A DNA stretch of 8,207 nt from assembly GCA_003022905.1 (NCBI GenBank), contig PXSE01000124.1, positions 1-8,207 on the forward strand. Direction: 5' to 3'. Positions 1 through 5,854 of the stretch are shown piece by piece. The notes under the pieces are model-generated. The model worked only from the letters and a program-made list of their open reading frames with translations. It had not been told where the DNA came from and made no database searches. Position 1 is the stretch's first letter. The number at the start of each line of letters is the position of its first letter. Source of the DNA: Halobacteriales archaeon QS_9_68_42 (GTDB lineage: Archaea > Halobacteriota > Halobacteria > Halobacteriales > Haloarculaceae). Position numbers and translations under genes: made by a program.

Positions 1-1
1 C

Positions 2-178
2 CGCGAGCGGGAGGCGCTTGCGACCCGGGTCGACCGCATCCTCGCGGAGAACCTGATGTACCGCGTCGAGACGCCACACGGCGCGGTCGGCTACGAGCGG
101 CCTGCGGGCGCGCCGACCGGGGGGGCGACCGTTCCGACGCCGCACGGGGAGGTGACGATATGGGTCTGGTACGTCTGA
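2..178 (+). CDS. C-terminal end of a small secretion/pilus-cluster protein (5' truncated by window edge)
   Basis: An open frame enters from the left edge and stops at TGA 176-178, giving about 58 residues. It begins with a charged helix-like stretch (REREALATRVDRILAENLMY), then a Gly/Pro/Thr-rich segment, and ends in the hydrophobic tail EVTIWVWYV. Its last 19 bases overlap the start of the next gene, and that gene's ribosome binding site lies inside it, so the two are almost certainly one translationally coupled operon. The family cannot be named from this fragment. Haloarchaea carry runs of short uncharacterised secreted proteins of this style beside type IV pilus/type II secretion ATPase loci, and that placement is inferred from the neighbour rather than from this fragment. 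Confidence 0.7.
   Translation, partial: REREALATRVDRILAENLMYRVETPHGAVGYERPAGAPTGGATVPTPHGEVTIWVWYV
148..155 (+). promoter_or_regulatory. Strong Shine-Dalgarno for the gene starting at 160
   Basis: GGAGGTGA sits 4 nt before ATG 160 and is a full complement of the anti-SD at the archaeal 16S 3' end. It fixes ATG 160 as the start in preference to the in-frame GTG at 196. It lies inside the coding sequence of the preceding gene, which fits internal translation within an operon. Other genes in the window appear to rely on leaderless starts. Confidence 0.8.
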
Positions 179-705
179 CAGCCACGGGAACCAGTGTGAA
201 GCGGGGCCAACTCGTCCTGGTCGCCGCCGCGGTCATCGCCATCGGCCTCGTGCCGATGCTCTTTGCGTACCTCCAGCTGGGCTACCACCCGGACACCGCC
301 TCCGACCCGGAGGTCTCCGGCGAGGAAGCGGTCGCCTACCTCGACCGGTCGGTCCACCGGGCCGCCAGGGAGACCGCCGGCGAGTACGAGTGGGGCCAGC
401 GCGCGGTGATGGCCGACGCCGTCCGGGCGACGCTGGACGACGATGTCGACGCCCTGGAGACCGCCCGCCTCGAGGAGGGGGTCGCCTACGAGGTGCAGTA
501 CAACGGCACCGCGGCCGAAGCGTGGATTGACGACAACTGCGACCGCGGCGCAGGCAAGCGGTTCGGTAACTGTGCGGTCGACGGCGGCGTCGCCACCCAG
601 GAGCGGGCCGGCGAGGCGGTCCTGCTCGCGGTTGGGTTCGACGTCCGCGTGGTCGGCCCGGATGGGAAGACGGAGTTGACGATTGTCGTCGAGGTGGGCG
701 GCTGA
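160..705 (+). CDS. Membrane-anchored secreted protein, DUF7261-like (haloarchaeal pilus/secretion-cluster family)
   Basis: 181 residues. A basic N-terminus ending KRGQ (residues 14-17) is followed by one hydrophobic segment (about 18-40, LVLVAAAVIAIGLVPMLFAYLQLGY). The rest is an acidic soluble domain expected outside the cell. The RGQ-plus-hydrophobic arrangement resembles an archaeal prepilin-type signal, but cleavage is inference. The outer domain has just two cysteines, C127 and C138, which could form a disulfide, and an N-glycosylation sequon NGT at 115. The C-terminus (VVGPDGKTELTIVVEVGG) looks like a beta strand ending. From memory the N-terminus resembles the uncharacterised haloarchaeal family DUF7261; I am moderately sure of that name. 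The gene overlaps the preceding one and ends 10 bp from the convergent FAD enzyme gene. No enzymatic role is suggested. Confidence 0.8.
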   Translation: MGLVRLTATGTSVKRGQLVLVAAAVIAIGLVPMLFAYLQLGYHPDTASDPEVSGEEAVAYLDRSVHRAARETAGEYEWGQRAVMADAVRATLDDDVDALETARLEEGVAYEVQYNGTAAEAWIDDNCDRGAGKRFGNCAVDGGVATQERAGEAVLLAVGFDVRVVGPDGKTELTIVVEVGG

Positions 706-715
706 AGACGCCCGG

Positions 716-1939
716 TCAGTTTACTGTCACAACGTCGGCGTCAGTCGGGTTTGGGGAGCCGTAGGCGGCGACCAGCTCGTCGAGTCGGTCGGGGTCGTCG
801 GCCGCCGCAAGCGGCGTGGTCGCCGTTTCGCAGGCGGCGTCGACGCCGAGATGGTCGCAGACGTGGTCGGCGACGGCCTCGGCCATCCGGCGGTAGGTGG
901 TCAGTTTCCCGCCCACGATGCTACAGAGGTTCCTGACCCCTTCGTCGGCGTGGTCGACGACGGTGAACCCCCGGGAGATGCCGCGGCGGTCCTCGCCGGC
1001 CTCCTCGGGGGCGTACAGCGGCCGGACGCCCCACCAGGTCCGGACGACGGGCGCCTCGGCGACCGCCGGCAGCATCGCCGCACACTCCTCGATGCTCCGT
1101 TCGACCTCCCAGTCGGCCTGCTCGTGCTCGTCGGGGTCCGAAACCGGCACGCTCGTCGTCCCCACGACGGCCTCCGACTCGTGGGGGACGACGATGTCGC
1201 CGTCGTCCGGCTGTCGACACCGGTTGAGCACCGCCCCGAGGGCGTCGTGCTCGACGGAGATCATGACGCCGCGACTGGGAGCCATCCCCACCTCGGCGCC
1301 CGCCATCTCGGCGACCCGGCCCGCCCACGCGCCGGTCGCGTTGACGACGAACTCGGGTTCGAACGTCCGGTCGGCGCGCCCGCCGACGGTCGCCGCCTCG
1401 ATTTTGCCGTCCTCGACGGCGAACTCCTCCAGTGGCGCGTCCGGGTGGACGCTGGCGCCGTGGGCCTCCGCGTCGGCGGCGTTGGCCGCCACGAGACGCG
1501 AGGGCCACACCACTGCATCCGGCACCCGGAGCACCCGCTCGACGTCCGGCGAGAGCCCCGGTGCGGCCTCTCGGGCGGCCCCGGGGTCGATCTCCTCGGC
1601 CTCGATGCCGACCGCCTTGCAGGCCGCCAGTTTCCGGTCGAAGTACGCGGGGTCGTCCTCGGGCAACTGCACGAACAGGCCGCCGGTGTCGCCGACGCAC
1701 TCGCCGGCGACCTCGCGGATGAGGCGGTTCTCCTCGATGCACTCCTCGGCGCCGGCCGGGTCGGACTCGGCGTACCGGGCGCCGCTGTGGAGAACGCCGT
1801 GGGAGCGCCCGGAGGTGCCGCCGCCGAGGCCACCCCGCTCGACGAGCACGACATCGACGCCGCGCAGCGACAGGTCCCGGGCGACGCCGGTTCCCGTCGC
1901 GCCTCCGCCGACGACCAGTACCGTCGGCTCCTCAGACAT
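716..1939 (-). CDS. FAD-dependent oxidoreductase, GlpA-type glycerol-3-phosphate dehydrogenase, short form
   Basis: 407 residues, ATG at 1939. The N-terminal dinucleotide-binding fold is clear: VLVVGGGATGTG (residues 7-18) followed by an acidic strand end VVLVER. It then follows the GlpA family closely: GRSHGVLHSGARYAESDP, NRLIREVAGECV, GLFVQLPEDD, the VVNATGAWAGRVAE segment, NRCRQPDDGDIVVPHES with VVGTTS, WWGVRPLY, and the FAD-closing IVGGKLTTYRRMAE near residue 350. These enzymes oxidise sn-glycerol 3-phosphate to dihydroxyacetone phosphate and pass electrons to the membrane quinone pool. Classical GlpA (about 540-580 residues) continues with a BFD-like [2Fe-2S] domain. Here the protein stops about 30 residues after the FAD fold, and no glpB or glpC follows, so electron transfer must differ or the tail has been lost. 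It is convergent with the preceding gene, 10 bp apart. Start and family are confident; the exact substrate is less so. Confidence 0.88.
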   Translation of the reverse strand: MSEEPTVLVVGGGATGTGVARDLSLRGVDVVLVERGGLGGGTSGRSHGVLHSGARYAESDPAGAEECIEENRLIREVAGECVGDTGGLFVQLPEDDPAYFDRKLAACKAVGIEAEEIDPGAAREAAPGLSPDVERVLRVPDAVVWPSRLVAANAADAEAHGASVHPDAPLEEFAVEDGKIEAATVGGRADRTFEPEFVVNATGAWAGRVAEMAGAEVGMAPSRGVMISVEHDALGAVLNRCRQPDDGDIVVPHESEAVVGTTSVPVSDPDEHEQADWEVERSIEECAAMLPAVAEAPVVRTWWGVRPLYAPEEAGEDRRGISRGFTVVDHADEGVRNLCSIVGGKLTTYRRMAEAVADHVCDHLGVDAACETATTPLAAADDPDRLDELVAAYGSPNPTDADVVTVN

Positions 1940-1994
1940 CCGCCGCCCTCTGCCTGTCGCTCCCGCTCCACCCTGCTCGTCCCTCCTGCTCGGT

Positions 1995-2069
1995 TCGTGA
2001 GCGAATCACGACTCTACGTAGGGCTACATCTATTTGAGAATGTGGTTAATCCACGAATACCACGGAATA
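1995..2069. promoter_or_regulatory. Divergent intergenic region with inverted and direct repeats
   Basis: Between the FAD enzyme (minus) and the DHH gene (plus) are several symmetric motifs: TCGTGA-GCGAA-TCACGA at 1995-2011, the 8-bp palindrome CTACGTAG at 2014-2021, GTGG-TTAAT-CCAC at 2042-2054, and a near-direct repeat CCACGAATA / CCACGGAATA at 2051-2069. They lie about 55-130 nt upstream of the FAD enzyme's start and are plausible regulator-binding sites for it. No regulator is identified and individual motifs could be chance. Confidence 0.35.
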
Positions 2070-2134
2070 TTCGGGCCGTCAATCCGAGGCAACCCCATGC
2101 GGGCGGCGCGACTCCCGGTCGCGCGAGGCCGCCC

Positions 2135-2147
2135 CGAAGAAACTTAT
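2135..2147 (+). promoter_or_regulatory. BRE/TATA-like promoter of the DHH phosphoesterase gene
   Basis: CGAAGAAACTTAT, followed by T at 2148, matches the usual haloarchaeal purine-rich BRE plus TTAT-type box. Its 3' end is about 25 nt before ATG 2172, the spacing expected for a leaderless transcript. A GGAGGG at 2153-2158 is 13 nt from the ATG, rather far for a Shine-Dalgarno. Confidence 0.6.
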
Positions 2148-2171
2148 TCCAAGGAGGGACAAACAGGGGGT

Positions 2172-3224
2172 ATGCAGCCCCGGTCGGCTGAGAACGCGAC
2201 AGCCGTCGCCGGGCGGTCCCTGGCGGAGCTCCTCCAGGAACCCGAACTCCTCGCCGGGGTCGCGGTCGTCGCGCTCCTGCTCGTAGCGCTGGGGGCCTTC
2301 CTGTGGCGGCGGCTCTCGCGGACGCGAAGCGACCGGTTTCTGGCGGCGCTGGCCGACCGCGAGGCGGTGGCCGTGCTGATGCACCCGAACCCGGACCCCG
2401 ACTCGATGGCGTCGGCGATGGCGGTCGTCGCCCTGGCGGAAACGGTCGACACCGACGCCGCGATACAGTACGCCGGCGAGATTCGACACTCCGAGAACCG
2501 CGCCTTCGAGGCGGTGCTGGACTGCGAGTTCGACAGAATCGTGACGGACATCGACCTGGCGGCCCACGACATCGTTCTCGTCGATCACAACGAGCCCCGG
2601 GGTTTCCCGGGCGCCGAGGGGCTCACCCCCCTCGCGGTCGTCGACCACCACCCCGGCGCCGGCGAGGGAACCGAGTTCACCGACGTCCGCCCCGGGCGGG
2701 GGTCGTGCGCCGGCATCCTCGCCGAGTACCTCCGCCAGCAGGGGTGGAACAGCCGGAACGGCGACCGGCCGCTGCCCTCGCGGCTGGCGACCGGCCTGCT
2801 GTACGGCATCCAGTCGGACACCACCTCGTTCACGCGCGGCTGCACGCCGGCGGAGTTCGACGCCGCGGCGTACCTGTTTCCCGCCGCCGACCCGGACGCC
2901 CTGGACCGCATCGCTAACCCGAAGGTCGATGGCGAGACGCTCGAGGTGAAGGCATCGGCGATAACCGGTCGGCAGGTCGATGGCCCGTTTTTGATCAGCC
3001 ACGTCGGCCGCGTCTCCAACACCGACGCGTTGCCGACGGCCGTCGAGGAACTGGTCCGACTGGAGGGCGTCACCGCGGCCGTCGTCACCGGCAAGCGGAA
3101 CGGAACCATCTACATCTCCGGGCGGTCCCGCGACGACCGGGTCCACATGGGGAACGCCATCGACGCCGCCGTCGAACCGTTCGCGGACGCCAGCGGCGGC
3201 GGCCACGGACGCTCCTGGCCCTGA
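2172..3224 (+). CDS. Membrane-tethered DHH/DHHA1 family phosphoesterase, C-terminus frameshifted
   Basis: 350 residues as read. A single membrane helix (about 27-45) is followed by RRLSR, putting the enzyme domain in the cytoplasm. The DHH domain has its metal-binding motifs in order: HPNPDPDS (71-78), VDHN (137-140), DHH (158-160) and GIQSDT (212-217). A DHHA1 domain follows, with its GGGH motif at 342-345. Members of this superfamily hydrolyse nanoRNA, pAp or cyclic di-AMP using Mn2+. A membrane-anchored form in a c-di-AMP-making lineage makes a signalling phosphodiesterase plausible, but this is inference. Directly after GGGH the frame is wrong: five unrelated residues (GRSWP) and a stop, while a haloarchaeal-looking ending DLDDRLFAAMRGEL lies in the +1 frame just downstream. 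All catalytic motifs survive, so partial function is possible. ATG 2172 is chosen because of the promoter spacing; the frame is open upstream to 2034. Confidence 0.88.
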   Translation: MQPRSAENATAVAGRSLAELLQEPELLAGVAVVALLLVALGAFLWRRLSRTRSDRFLAALADREAVAVLMHPNPDPDSMASAMAVVALAETVDTDAAIQYAGEIRHSENRAFEAVLDCEFDRIVTDIDLAAHDIVLVDHNEPRGFPGAEGLTPLAVVDHHPGAGEGTEFTDVRPGRGSCAGILAEYLRQQGWNSRNGDRPLPSRLATGLLYGIQSDTTSFTRGCTPAEFDAAAYLFPAADPDALDRIANPKVDGETLEVKASAITGRQVDGPFLISHVGRVSNTDALPTAVEELVRLEGVTAAVVTGKRNGTIYISGRSRDDRVHMGNAIDAAVEPFADASGGGHGRSWP

Positions 3225-3267
3225 CCTCGATGACCGACTGTTCGCCGCCATGCGGGGCGAACTCTGA
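3208..3267 (+). pseudogene. Out-of-frame remnant of the DHH phosphoesterase C-terminus
   Basis: In the +1 frame relative to the DHH gene, codons 3220-3264 read PDLDDRLFAAMRGEL, followed by TGA 3265-3267. This amphipathic, acidic ending looks like a real haloarchaeal C-terminus. The upstream gene's frame breaks after GGGH at about 3206. Family members normally continue from GGGH for some 20-30 residues of Gly-rich and linker sequence before ending, so both a deletion and a frameshift are inferred here. Confidence 0.6.
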
Positions 3268-3270
3268 TAG

Positions 3271-3340
3271 TGGTTCCTGTAACTGTTTGCCGGTACAACC
3301 GCAAGACAGCGTGCGGTCAACCCGGTAATGACTCATGGTA
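3271..3340 (+). repeat. Intergenic stem-loop repeat, copy 1
   Basis: Contains CTGTTTGCCGGTACAACCGC (3283-3302), whose end starts a stem ACCGCA (3298-3303), 8-nt loop, TGCGGT (3312-3317), then CCGGTAATGAC. A second copy lies at 6781-6860 with the same order: CTGTTTACCGGTGCGACCGC, stem-loop, CCGGAATGAC. Both begin with TGGTTC. The shared 21-base core (3283-3303 against 6803-6823) differs at only three positions. The copy follows the remnant DHH stop directly. The function is unknown; a dispersed haloarchaeal intergenic element is the best guess. Confidence 0.6.
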
Positions 3341-3375
3341 ATCAATATCCGAAGATGACCGGTTAATTCGATTCC

Positions 3376-3392
3376 TGGCAGTCTTTTTGCCA
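3376..3392 (+). terminator. Possible T-rich terminator between convergent genes
   Basis: TGGCA (3376-3380), a loop GTCTTTT and TGCCA (3388-3392) form a 5-bp stem around a T-run. The site lies between the DHH gene (plus) and the membrane-protein gene (minus), which converge. Archaeal termination often uses oligo-T, so this is a plausible stop for the plus-strand transcript. The stem is short. Confidence 0.35.
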
Positions 3393-3420
3393 CTCCCGGG
3401 TCCCTCCGAGATGGATGGCC

Positions 3421-3873
3421 TCAATGGCGTCGTACGCTCCTGACAGCATTCGCTCCGTGTCTCAAGGTGATGGCGCCCGCTACAAGGAGGCCGGGGACGA
3501 GAGCCACGATGAACCAGTCCGAATACGTTGACAGTTCCTTCGAAACATCTGACCCGGAATACAGGAGGATGTAACCGATCGAGGGAAGTATTGCGAGGAT
3601 CCCGAATATTGGATATACAACTATAGAGACTACATCTCCGCCGTCAACTGATACGGCCCGTAGGAAGGCGTGTGCAATGAGCAGACCGCCGATTGCGGCT
3701 ATCGGTGGGATGATGAATTCTGCAAAGAGCCCCCGACCATCAACGTGTCCTTGGACCGGTCGATACGCTGAATACGTTTGGTACAGTGCTACGCTGATGA
3801 GGCCGATGCCACCTATGACCGCCCCGATTTGAAGGGGTGTCGTGCCGGGTCGATCGTCCACGGATATGTTCAA
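3421..3873 (-). CDS. Unrecognised four-helix integral membrane protein
   Basis: 150 residues, family not recognised. Four hydrophobic segments are visible at about 14-31, 51-70, 80-104 and 119-137, joined by short loops. The C-terminus is basic (RHGANAVRSVRRH), which favours a cytoplasmic end. There is no catalytic motif or cysteine. The frame cannot start upstream of TTG 3873 because TAA precedes it two codons earlier. GTG 3861-3859 is an equally likely start and would remove four residues. A TATA-like ACAAAATC lies about 25 nt upstream of the TTG, consistent with a leaderless start. The gene is near 50% GC in a line counted by hand, against about 70% in the flanking conserved genes, suggesting recent acquisition. 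It stands alone, convergent with the DHH gene. Confidence 0.7.
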   Translation of the reverse strand: MNISVDDRPGTTPLQIGAVIGGIGLISVALYQTYSAYRPVQGHVDGRGLFAEFIIPPIAAIGGLLIAHAFLRAVSVDGGDVVSIVVYPIFGILAILPSIGYILLYSGSDVSKELSTYSDWFIVALVPGLLVAGAITLRHGANAVRSVRRH

Positions 3874-4061
3874 GGGTTATTAGTTGAAAGATTTTGTGGT
3901 CATAGCTACTTCACACGCATTTTTGTTCCCACCACTAAGGAAAAAGCAAATGTGCCGCATTTCCTTTGATATATTAGTTAATAGTATCCAGAGTATTCGG
4001 AGCGACCGCAATTCGGAGTTCGGACCCCCCAGCGAGGCGTGGATTTTACCCCTTCGCCGTC

Positions 4062-4370
4062 GTGCCGTCGAATACGAGATTCACAGTCGTCCGACGACAT
4101 CGTGGTACAGCAGGCGGACGCCCTCGTGAACGCGGCCGGCACGAGCCTCTAGGTGGGCAGCGGCGTCGCCGGGGCGCTCCGGCGGGCCGCCGGCGGCCCG
4201 ATCCACGAGGCGGCCGTTGCGAAGGGCCCGATCGAGTTCGGCGAGGTCGCGGTCACCGACGCCTTCGACCTCGACGCCGACTACGTCATCCACGCGGCGG
4301 CGATGCCGTACTACGGCGACGGCCCGGGCGACCGGGGAGACACGGGCCAGCGACCCGCCGACGCCGCCGG
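4062..4370 (+). pseudogene. Decayed macro-domain (ADP-ribose binding) gene
   Basis: The best-preserved stretch, in one frame from 4081, reads DIVVQQADALVNAAGTSL, then TAG at 4150-4152, then VGSGVAGALRRAAGGPIH, EAAVAKGPIEFGEVAVTDAF and DADYVIHAAAMPYYGDG. These are macro-domain hallmarks: the ADALVNAA adenine-site strand, the GSGVAGAL glycine loop and the YVIHAA strand. Macro domains bind ADP-ribose and often remove it from proteins, RNA or Appr-1"-P. Three lesions are visible. The N-terminus (RFTVVR, 4077-4094) is in another frame. A stop replaces the codon before GSGVAG, where related proteins usually read RM. After YYGDG (about 4324) the frame changes again and the C-terminal half, with its conserved Gly-rich phosphate loop, is missing. 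It cannot make a working domain. Confidence 0.8.
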
Positions 4371-4474
4371 GACGTCGCATCGTACATACCGTCTCCGTAC
4401 CGACGGACGGCCATGGGCTTGGGACCGTTCCGCCCGCCGCGGCGTTTTTGTGTGCGACTCGTGTAACGACGGAC

Positions 4475-5626
4475 ATGGCGACCAGGTCGGCGACCTGGGC
4501 GTATCGGGACCGCTTCCACGAGCGGTTCGCCCGGACGTACTTCCGCCGCTTTGCGGACTGTCTCGTCTCGTCGGTCGGCGTCGGCACCTACCTCGGCGAC
4601 GCGACCGACGACGCCGACGAGCGGTACCACGAGGCCGTCGTCGACGCCCTCGAGAGCGGCATCAACGTCGTCGACACCGCGGTCAACTACCGCCACCAGC
4701 GCTCCGAGCGGGTCGTCGGCCGGGCCATCGCCGACGCCGATGTCGACCGCGAGGCGATCATGCTGTCGACGAAGGGCGGGTTCGTCCCGTTCAGCGGCGA
4801 GCGACCCCGCGACGCGGCCGCGTTCATCGAGTCCGAGTACCTCGACACCGGCGTCGTCGACGCCGACGACCTCGTGATGGGCAACGCCATCACGCCCGAC
4901 TTCCTCGAGTGGAGCCTCGAGCGGTCGCTGTCGAACCTCGGGCTCGATACCGTCGACCTCTACTACGTCCACAACCCGGAGGCACAGCTGGCGCGGTTCG
5001 ACCGCAAGACGGCCTACGACCGCCTCGAGGACGTGTTCACCCGGCTGGAGGAGCGGGCCGCGGCGGGCGACCTCCGGCACTACGGCGTCGCCACCTGGGA
5101 GGCGTTCCGGGTGCCGCCGGACCACAAAAAGCACCTCTCGCTACCGGAGGTGGTCGCCCGCGCCCGGGCCGCCGCCGACCGCGCGGGGACGACCGGTACC
5201 CACTTCCGGGCCGTCCAGCTGCCGTTCAATGTCCACATGGCGGACGCATTCACGCTCGCGGCCCACGAGTCCGCCGACGGCCCCCGGAGCGCGCTGTCGT
5301 TCGCCCGGGAGGCCGGTCTCGACATCTTCACCTCGGCGTCCATCCTGCAGGGCGACCTGGCCGACGCCGGTGAGATGCCGGAGGCCGTCGAGGCGAAACT
5401 GGCCGGCGACACGCCCGCCCAGCGGGCCATCAACTTCGCCCTGCCGCTACGAACCGCCGATGGGAGCCGACGCCTTCGACGAAGTGTTCGAGTAGCCCCG
5501 CGCCGACGACCGTTCCGGCTCATAGTAATCACCGTACCTGAGAGTGTCATAGAGCTGTTCACACACCCTGTATTCCGCTGTGCTGAATTGGTCAGTACAG
5601 GATGTGTATGGAACGGTTCGTGGTAG
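4475..5626 (+). CDS. Aldo/keto reductase, C-terminus frameshifted by an internal deletion
   Basis: 383 residues as read from ATG 4475; a T-rich TTTTTG 26-31 nt upstream could serve as a TATA-like box. The (beta/alpha)8 reductase fold is clear and the catalytic tetrad is complete: D67 in INVVDTAVNY, Y72, K100 in MLSTKGG and H166 in YYVHNPEA. HYGVATWEAFRV, AVQLPFNV and LQGDLADAGEMP match the oxidoreductase family that uses NAD(P)H to reduce carbonyls. The substrate is unknown. Similarity stops at TPAQRAINFA (residues 313-322). The final 60 residues are Arg-rich read-through into intergenic DNA. The expected ending survives in another frame at 5442-5495. The missing piece would carry the last barrel elements and part of the NADP pocket, so activity is doubtful. 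It sits downstream of the macro pseudogene. A second reductase fragment of the same subfamily lies inverted at the window end. Confidence 0.85.
   Translation: MATRSATWAYRDRFHERFARTYFRRFADCLVSSVGVGTYLGDATDDADERYHEAVVDALESGINVVDTAVNYRHQRSERVVGRAIADADVDREAIMLSTKGGFVPFSGERPRDAAAFIESEYLDTGVVDADDLVMGNAITPDFLEWSLERSLSNLGLDTVDLYYVHNPEAQLARFDRKTAYDRLEDVFTRLEERAAAGDLRHYGVATWEAFRVPPDHKKHLSLPEVVARARAAADRAGTTGTHFRAVQLPFNVHMADAFTLAAHESADGPRSALSFAREAGLDIFTSASILQGDLADAGEMPEAVEAKLAGDTPAQRAINFALPLRTADGSRRLRRSVRVAPRRRPFRLIVITVPESVIELFTHPVFRCAELVSTGCVWNGSW
5442..5495 (+). pseudogene. Out-of-frame C-terminal remnant of the aldo/keto reductase
   Basis: Reading from 5442 in the frame one base on from the reductase gives CRYEPPMGADAFDEVFE and TAG at 5493-5495. 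A tail of the form PMGADAFDxVFE is what I would expect to close this haloarchaeal reductase family. The upstream frame is good until about 5440, so roughly 25-35 codons, not a multiple of three in bases, have been lost between the two. Confidence 0.7.
5561..5607. repeat. Imperfect inverted repeat, 12-bp arms
   Basis: ACACACCCTGTA (5561-5572) pairs with TACAGGATGTGT (5596-5607) with one mismatch, around a 23-nt loop. It lies in a lower-GC gap after the broken reductase and before the hairpin element. Just upstream, CTCATAGTAATCA (5520-5532) resembles CTCATGGTAATCA (3332-3344) beside repeat copy 1. This could be the edge of an old insertion. No function is assigned. Confidence 0.4.
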
Positions 5627-5753
5627 TGGCTATTGACTCGACGTGCGACCCTCGAAAGCCCTCGCGGCGCTCGGGGCGCCGCGACCTGCGCTGCGCTCCT
5701 CGGTCGCGTTGCTCCCTACGGTGCTTGCGGGGTCGGGGCACCACCGAGCGCCA

Positions 5754-5821
5754 CTCGCCCTTTCAGTCCGCCAGGGACCGCCGGCGGATTACCTGGCAGC
5801 CTGGTGGACTGAAAGGGCGAG
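5754..5821. repeat. Long palindrome, 22-bp arms with a 24-nt loop
   Basis: Positions 5754-5775 are the reverse complement of 5800-5821 except for one position that would be a G-U pair in RNA. The core of the arms is CTTTCAGTCC / GGACTGAAAG. The loop contains the small palindrome CCGCCGGCGG (5778-5787). It could extrude as a cruciform or fold in RNA. Confidence 0.8.
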
Positions 5822-5854
5822 GCTGGGTCCGGGAAGCACGGCGACGCAAGCAGA

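Noticed and set aside
683..2191. Plus-strand open frames opposite the FAD enzyme (683-2191 and 897-2000)
   Set aside because: Antisense shadows of a well-conserved GlpA-like gene in GC-rich DNA; their translations are Arg/Pro/Asp-rich and have no domain.
2079..3320. 413-codon minus-strand frame opposite the DHH gene
   Set aside because: Antisense to a gene with all DHH motifs; low-complexity Arg/Gly/Val-rich product.
3778..4129. Small plus-strand frames 3778-3969 and 3884-4129
   Set aside because: No initiation signals and no recognisable sequence; they overlap the membrane-protein gene start or AT-rich spacer.
4286..5134. Minus-strand frame opposite the aldo/keto reductase
   Set aside because: Shadow of the reductase, whose catalytic tetrad is fully readable on the plus strand.
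4153..5373. 406-codon plus-strand frame joining the macro domain to an Arg-rich tail
   Set aside because: Only the first 60 or so residues match the macro family; the rest is the reductase gene read in the wrong frame.
5493..5640. Reductase read-through tail (to 5626) as a genuine C-terminal extension
   Set aside because: The residues after 322 are unlike the family, while the expected ending occurs in another frame right there.
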